From Aquibium microcysteis (GTDB taxonomy: Bacteria > Pseudomonadota > Alphaproteobacteria > Rhizobiales > Rhizobiaceae), in assembly GCF_014495845.1 (NCBI RefSeq), contig NZ_CP061080.1, forward strand, positions 4,640,001 through 4,704,000: a DNA stretch of 64,000 nucleotides, written 5' to 3'. The position numbers and the translations under genes are program-made. Of the stretch, positions 61,420 to 64,000 are shown piece by piece. How positions within the stretch are numbered: the stretch's first letter is position 1; each line of letters begins with the position of its first letter. The notes beneath the pieces are model-generated. The model did no database searches and was not told the DNA's origin. It saw nothing but the letters and a program-made list of their open reading frames with translations.

Positions 61420-62325
61420 GTGGTGCGTTTTGTCCTATTGGTGATTAGCCTGATTTCTCTGCAGCCAGCCACTGCCTTTGCAATCACGAACGATACAGTG
61501 GGAATGTGGAAATTCAATCTCGAATGCGGGGACGACCGACCCAACATCGCAGATCTGTACCTAATTCAAGTCGACGGTAAGTTATCAGCTCGAATTGAAC
61601 TAAGAAAATGGAAGTTTCAAAAGCAACTTGCAAAAGACATAATTTTCATAGTTGATGTTGAGCCAAGAGGGAATGATGGTTTCCATCAATCGGAGTTTAA
61701 ATCTCGAGCTTTTGTCGAGAAGGGTGCCGATTCTGTTCCAGAAGTCATGATCAACGGCAATGACAGAAAGAGTCTTACGCTACGTATTGTTGATGGGAGT
61801 TGGGACTGCCTTAGTTCTAGTAGCCGCGAGATAGGAGGCGGCATTTCCAAGGGAGCAGACGAAACCCAACGGCAGTACGTTAATGCAGCGCTTCTAAATT
61901 GCCGTCCCGAGCGTCCGAAGGAGCCTCCATTCGATCATGAGGTAGAGGTTCAGGCCCGGCAAGCGGCTGCATTCGCAATCTGCAAAGGGAACAAGTTCAA
62001 CTATCTGACCCGCCTTGGCCAGTTCACCCAGTTCGAGATATCCGTGGACGTGTGCCGGGCGTCATTATTAGGAGTAGGTCTACGAACCCTAGCGTTCTTA
62101 GGGGGGAGCGGCACCTGCACGAATCCAACATCAGGAAAGGCGTCGTGCAAGAACGAGATTTTCATGCGGTGCTATGCGCATGACCAGTCGCGGCAATCCA
62201 TGGATTGCATGGGCCAAGACCTCTCCTTCAATGCACAGACGGAATTCACCTATGACGCTACCTCCTGCAAATGGAACGTGTCGGGTTTTTCGATTATTGA
62301 TGGCACGGTTAAGCAATTGAATTGA
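61420..62325 (+). CDS. Hypothetical secreted Cys-rich protein (AT-rich cargo)
   Basis: 301 residues from a GTG (61420; GTG 61423 is an alternative) with GAGGAGG upstream. Signal peptide VRFVLLVISLISLQPATAFA, so the mature protein should be periplasmic or secreted. Ten cysteines spread over the mature part (LECGDD, WDCLSS, LNCRPE, AICKGN, DVCRAS, GTCTNP, ASCKNE, MRCYAH, MDCMGQ, TSCKWN) suggest disulfides. Codon use is clearly AT-richer than the chromosome, a sign of recent transfer. No family recognised. Confidence 0.68.
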   Translation: MVRFVLLVISLISLQPATAFAITNDTVGMWKFNLECGDDRPNIADLYLIQVDGKLSARIELRKWKFQKQLAKDIIFIVDVEPRGNDGFHQSEFKSRAFVEKGADSVPEVMINGNDRKSLTLRIVDGSWDCLSSSSREIGGGISKGADETQRQYVNAALLNCRPERPKEPPFDHEVEVQARQAAAFAICKGNKFNYLTRLGQFTQFEISVDVCRASLLGVGLRTLAFLGGSGTCTNPTSGKASCKNEIFMRCYAHDQSRQSMDCMGQDLSFNAQTEFTYDATSCKWNVSGFSIIDGTVKQLN

Positions 62326-62482
62326 CCTCCTGTCGTTTCTGCAGTTTCCGCTCCCCCGAACAGCGACCGCATTCCGTCGGGGGGCGGTGCTGCGGAATCC
62401 GTGCGTTGATGTCTGCCTCAGCACGACCGCGACGTGAGGTCTTTGTGGTCGGCCCACGAAACCATCGCTGAAGCATCACCTT

Positions 62483-62656
62483 ATGGCCAAATACGGTCTG
62501 ACGCCGGACGATTATCGCACGAAGTGGGGCCTTGCTGCGGACTATCCAATGGTGGCTCCCCACTACGCGGCGGCCCGGTCGCGCGCATCGTCAAAGTACT
62601 GGCGTGGGCGGAAGTCGAAAGCGCACGACTCTGCGGCCGCGCCACGCAACGGCTGA
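62483..62656 (+). pseudogene. 3' remnant of a MucR/Ros-family regulator gene
   Basis: The last 57 codons of a MucR-type zinc-finger regulator: KYGLTPDDYRTKWGLAADYP, MVAPHYAAARS and a basic tail. Upstream the same frame reads GLCGRPTKPSLKHHLM, matching the CLxCGRxxxSLKRHLM zinc-finger region, but a TGA stops it just before (62433-62438 area) and the first finger cysteine and N-terminal half are missing. No ribosome site before the ATG. A degraded copy brought in with the element, or a chromosome-type gene broken by it. Confidence 0.68.
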
Positions 62657-62708
62657 CCTTGAACCCTCTCTGCAAGCGAGCCAAGGCAGCCGAGGCGAAA
62701 GCCGACTG

Positions 62709-63116
62709 CTAATCCTCAGGACCCAGTGCCTTCACAAGGTCAACAACGCGCCGGCGAATCTTGGCATCGCCGATCTTCCCAAACGCGAGGTTGAGGGCGA
62801 GGCCCTCGGCGCTGCTGAGGAATTCGATCAGGCCACCGGTGGAATCGTCGCCCTCCACCCGGCTCTTCGTAGAATTGAGAGCCTTCTCCGCTTCCTCGAA
62901 GAAGAAAGAAGGTCGCACGTCAAGGGCGTTGGCGATAGCCTGCAGCCGGCTGGCGCTCACACGGTTGGCGCCGTTTTCATACTTTTGGACTTGCTGAAAG
63001 GTGACGCCAATCCTGTCGGCGAGCTTCTCCTGGCTCAGTCTCATGTTGAGGCGTCGGGCGCGAATCCGACTGCCCACGGATTCGTCGATCAGGTGTGGTT
63101 GTCTCGTATCAGCCAT
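62709..63116 (-). CDS. XRE-family transcriptional regulator
   Basis: 135 residues. Cro/C1-type HTH at about residues 15-70: IRARRLNMRLSQEKLADRIGVTFQQVQKYENGANRVSASRLQAIANAL (in part), then FFFEEAEKAL and a helical tail. Common in Rhizobiales, both as phage-type repressors and as free-standing regulators. In this element it is a candidate for the maintenance repressor. Upstream, same strand, are a small membrane protein and the SRAP gene. Confidence 0.88.
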   Translation of the reverse strand: MADTRQPHLIDESVGSRIRARRLNMRLSQEKLADRIGVTFQQVQKYENGANRVSASRLQAIANALDVRPSFFFEEAEKALNSTKSRVEGDDSTGGLIEFLSSAEGLALNLAFGKIGDAKIRRRVVDLVKALGPED

Positions 63117-63170
63117 CGGTCCCTCGCGGTTCGGCGAGGCGGCATACTCCGGCAGGCGGGAGCTGTCTAT

Positions 63171-63329
63171 TCACATCGCTTGGATCAGAGAGAAGCTGAA
63201 GGCTTGGTCTACGAGAACCATTCCAAGAAGCCAGAGGGCGAACATCAGGAGGACACCCACAGCAACACCCGCCAGGAGCGACCGTCGGTTCCTGCGCTGC
63301 ATCTCGGCAAAATATTCGTCAGGCTCCAT
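63171..63329 (-). CDS. Small single-pass membrane protein, 52 residues
   Basis: Starts MEPDEYFAEMQRRNRRSLLAG, then one helix VAVGVLLMFALWLLGMVLV and a short tail FSFSLIQAM. Its ATG at 63329 lies inside the last codons of the SRAP gene (11 bp overlap), so it is probably translated by coupling. Positive-inside charges place the N-terminus in the cytoplasm. Function unknown. Confidence 0.55.
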   Translation of the reverse strand: MEPDEYFAEMQRRNRRSLLAGVAVGVLLMFALWLLGMVLVDQAFSFSLIQAM

Positions 63330-64000
63330 CGGTAGCCTCTGGCTTCGGCACAATCGTCAGTAGTTCATCATCTACCGGACGCTGTAGCGCCTTCGCTTCC
63401 TCCCATGGCGCGGAGAGCCAGGTGTCGACCTCGCCGGCCGTGGTCAGGATGACGGGCATGGCTTTCGGATGCACGGGTGCCACAACCGCGTTAGGTTCCG
63501 TCGTCAGGAACCCGTAGAGGTCGGCCGTCACCAGTCCGTCGCGGACCTTTCGCACGCTTTCCCATTGCGAAACCCAGATGCCGGCGAAGAAAGCGAGCGG
63601 ATAGTCAGGGCCAATGGAAAACCACGCGTTGGGAGTACGACCGCCTACCGGCTGGTTGGCAGGATCAGGCTCGGCAAAGGAGGTGAACGGCACCAGGCAA
63701 CGGTTCTCGACGCCAAGCCAAGGCTTCCAGTGCCGGCTTGCCGTGTTGCGCACGTTCGTCGTGCCGCCGTCCGGTTCCATCTTCAGAATCTGGTCGAAAT
63801 CAACTTCCTTGCCTTTGGCCCGCAACTTGTCGGCCCGCCTCGATGCCGCATCCATCAGAGCCTTGCGCGACGACGGCAGACCCCATCTGGCGCGGGCGAG
63901 TACACGGCCACCGTCGCTGTTGCGAACAATCGGGGCGGAGTAGTCCGGGTAAACGCTTCCCGGCTCCAGGTTGCCAGCCTCGCTGCGCATCGCTCGCGTG
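63319..64000 (-). CDS. SOS response-associated peptidase (SRAP/YedK), start cut by window edge
   Basis: At least 226 residues; the frame runs off the right edge, so the N-terminal catalytic Cys2 is outside. Recognisable SRAP/HMCES parts: ARWGLPSS, TTNVRNTASRHWKPW (the conserved Asn-Arg region), NRCLVPFTSFAEPD, FAGIWVSQWE, LTTEPN and HPKAMPVIL with the active-site His. SRAP proteins crosslink to abasic sites in single-stranded DNA and protect them. They are often carried by mobile elements. Confidence 0.9.
   Translation of the reverse strand, partial: TRAMRSEAGNLEPGSVYPDYSAPIVRNSDGGRVLARARWGLPSSRKALMDAASRRADKLRAKGKEVDFDQILKMEPDGGTTNVRNTASRHWKPWLGVENRCLVPFTSFAEPDPANQPVGGRTPNAWFSIGPDYPLAFFAGIWVSQWESVRKVRDGLVTADLYGFLTTEPNAVVAPVHPKAMPVILTTAGEVDTWLSAPWEEAKALQRPVDDELLTIVPKPEATDGA

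Larger units (their letters stand above)
48267..64000. mobile_element. Integrated prophage-like element (right end outside the window)
   Basis: Left border: a 3' tRNA-Arg fragment followed by a tyrosine integrase reading toward it. Inside are short, tightly packed genes on both strands with phage-type regulators (Arc, HTH, winged helix, RHH), a DUF6074-like protein, two long internal-virion-like proteins and cargo. Base composition is lower and more uneven than in the chromosome to the left. No second att copy is found up to 64000, so at least 15.7 kb is inserted. No portal, terminase, capsid, tail tube or lysis cassette is visible. Confidence 0.8.

Overview
The window looks like the chromosome of a GC-rich alphaproteobacterium of the Rhizobiales (Hyphomicrobiales), probably Phyllobacteriaceae-like. 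This rests on gene content (FixL/FixJ/FixK, a MucR-family remnant, a rhizobial-type DeoC/ALDH16/DeoA operon, PHB genes) and on palindromic 'CCCCTCTGCC...' intergenic repeats that I know from that order. The species cannot be fixed from the sequence alone.

Layout. (1) 1-4.9 kb, + strand: deoxyribonucleoside catabolism, deoC (cut by the left edge), a two-domain ALDH16-type aldehyde dehydrogenase and deoA. (2) 5.0-22.5 kb: a large amine-catabolism region. It holds a GcvT-like/FAD-oxidoreductase operon, a phosphoethanolamine-methyltransferase-like enzyme, a BetI-like TetR regulator, a PotABCD-type ABC transporter with an extra ATPase that has lost its Walker A, a class III aminotransferase, a GFA-family protein, a divergent pair of citrate synthases (one fused to a helix-turn-helix domain) and a Rieske oxygenase. 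Three copies of TTGAAC-N3-CATTCA(G/A) lie in front of the three main transcription units, so the BetI-like protein probably controls them all. (3) 22.7-26.8 kb: two small hypothetical genes and an arsenic operon (arsR, two unrelated arsenate reductases, acr3, arsH) with palindromic ArsR-type sites. (4) 26.8-44.2 kb: a microaerobic/anaerobic island with phasin, PHB synthase, three small c-type cytochromes, a universal stress protein, a kinase/P-loop fusion, an acyl-CoA synthetase-GNAT fusion, DUF302, a P1B-type ATPase, thioredoxin 2, an MgtC/DUF4010 membrane protein and then fixL, fixJ, a pseudo-receiver (FixT candidate) and fixK. FixK/FNR-type boxes (TTGAT/TTGAC/TTGCG-N4-ATCAA or CGCAA) precede most of these units. 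(5) 44.5-48.1 kb: a ferric-siderophore-type ABC importer with a TGA-N9-TCA iron box.

(6) 48.27-64.0 kb: an integrated prophage-like element. Its left end is a 3' fragment of a tRNA-Arg(CCU) gene next to a tyrosine integrase. Inside are Arc/HTH/winged-helix control genes, small phage genes, two large podovirus-style internal-virion-like proteins (one with a glucosaminidase domain), and cargo (a membrane protein, a secreted Cys-rich protein, a broken MucR gene, an XRE regulator, an SRAP protein cut by the right edge). No terminase, portal or capsid gene is visible, so the element is either degraded or a satellite, or its head genes lie past 64 kb.

All assignments come from reading the sequence and from remembered family motifs; no database search was run.
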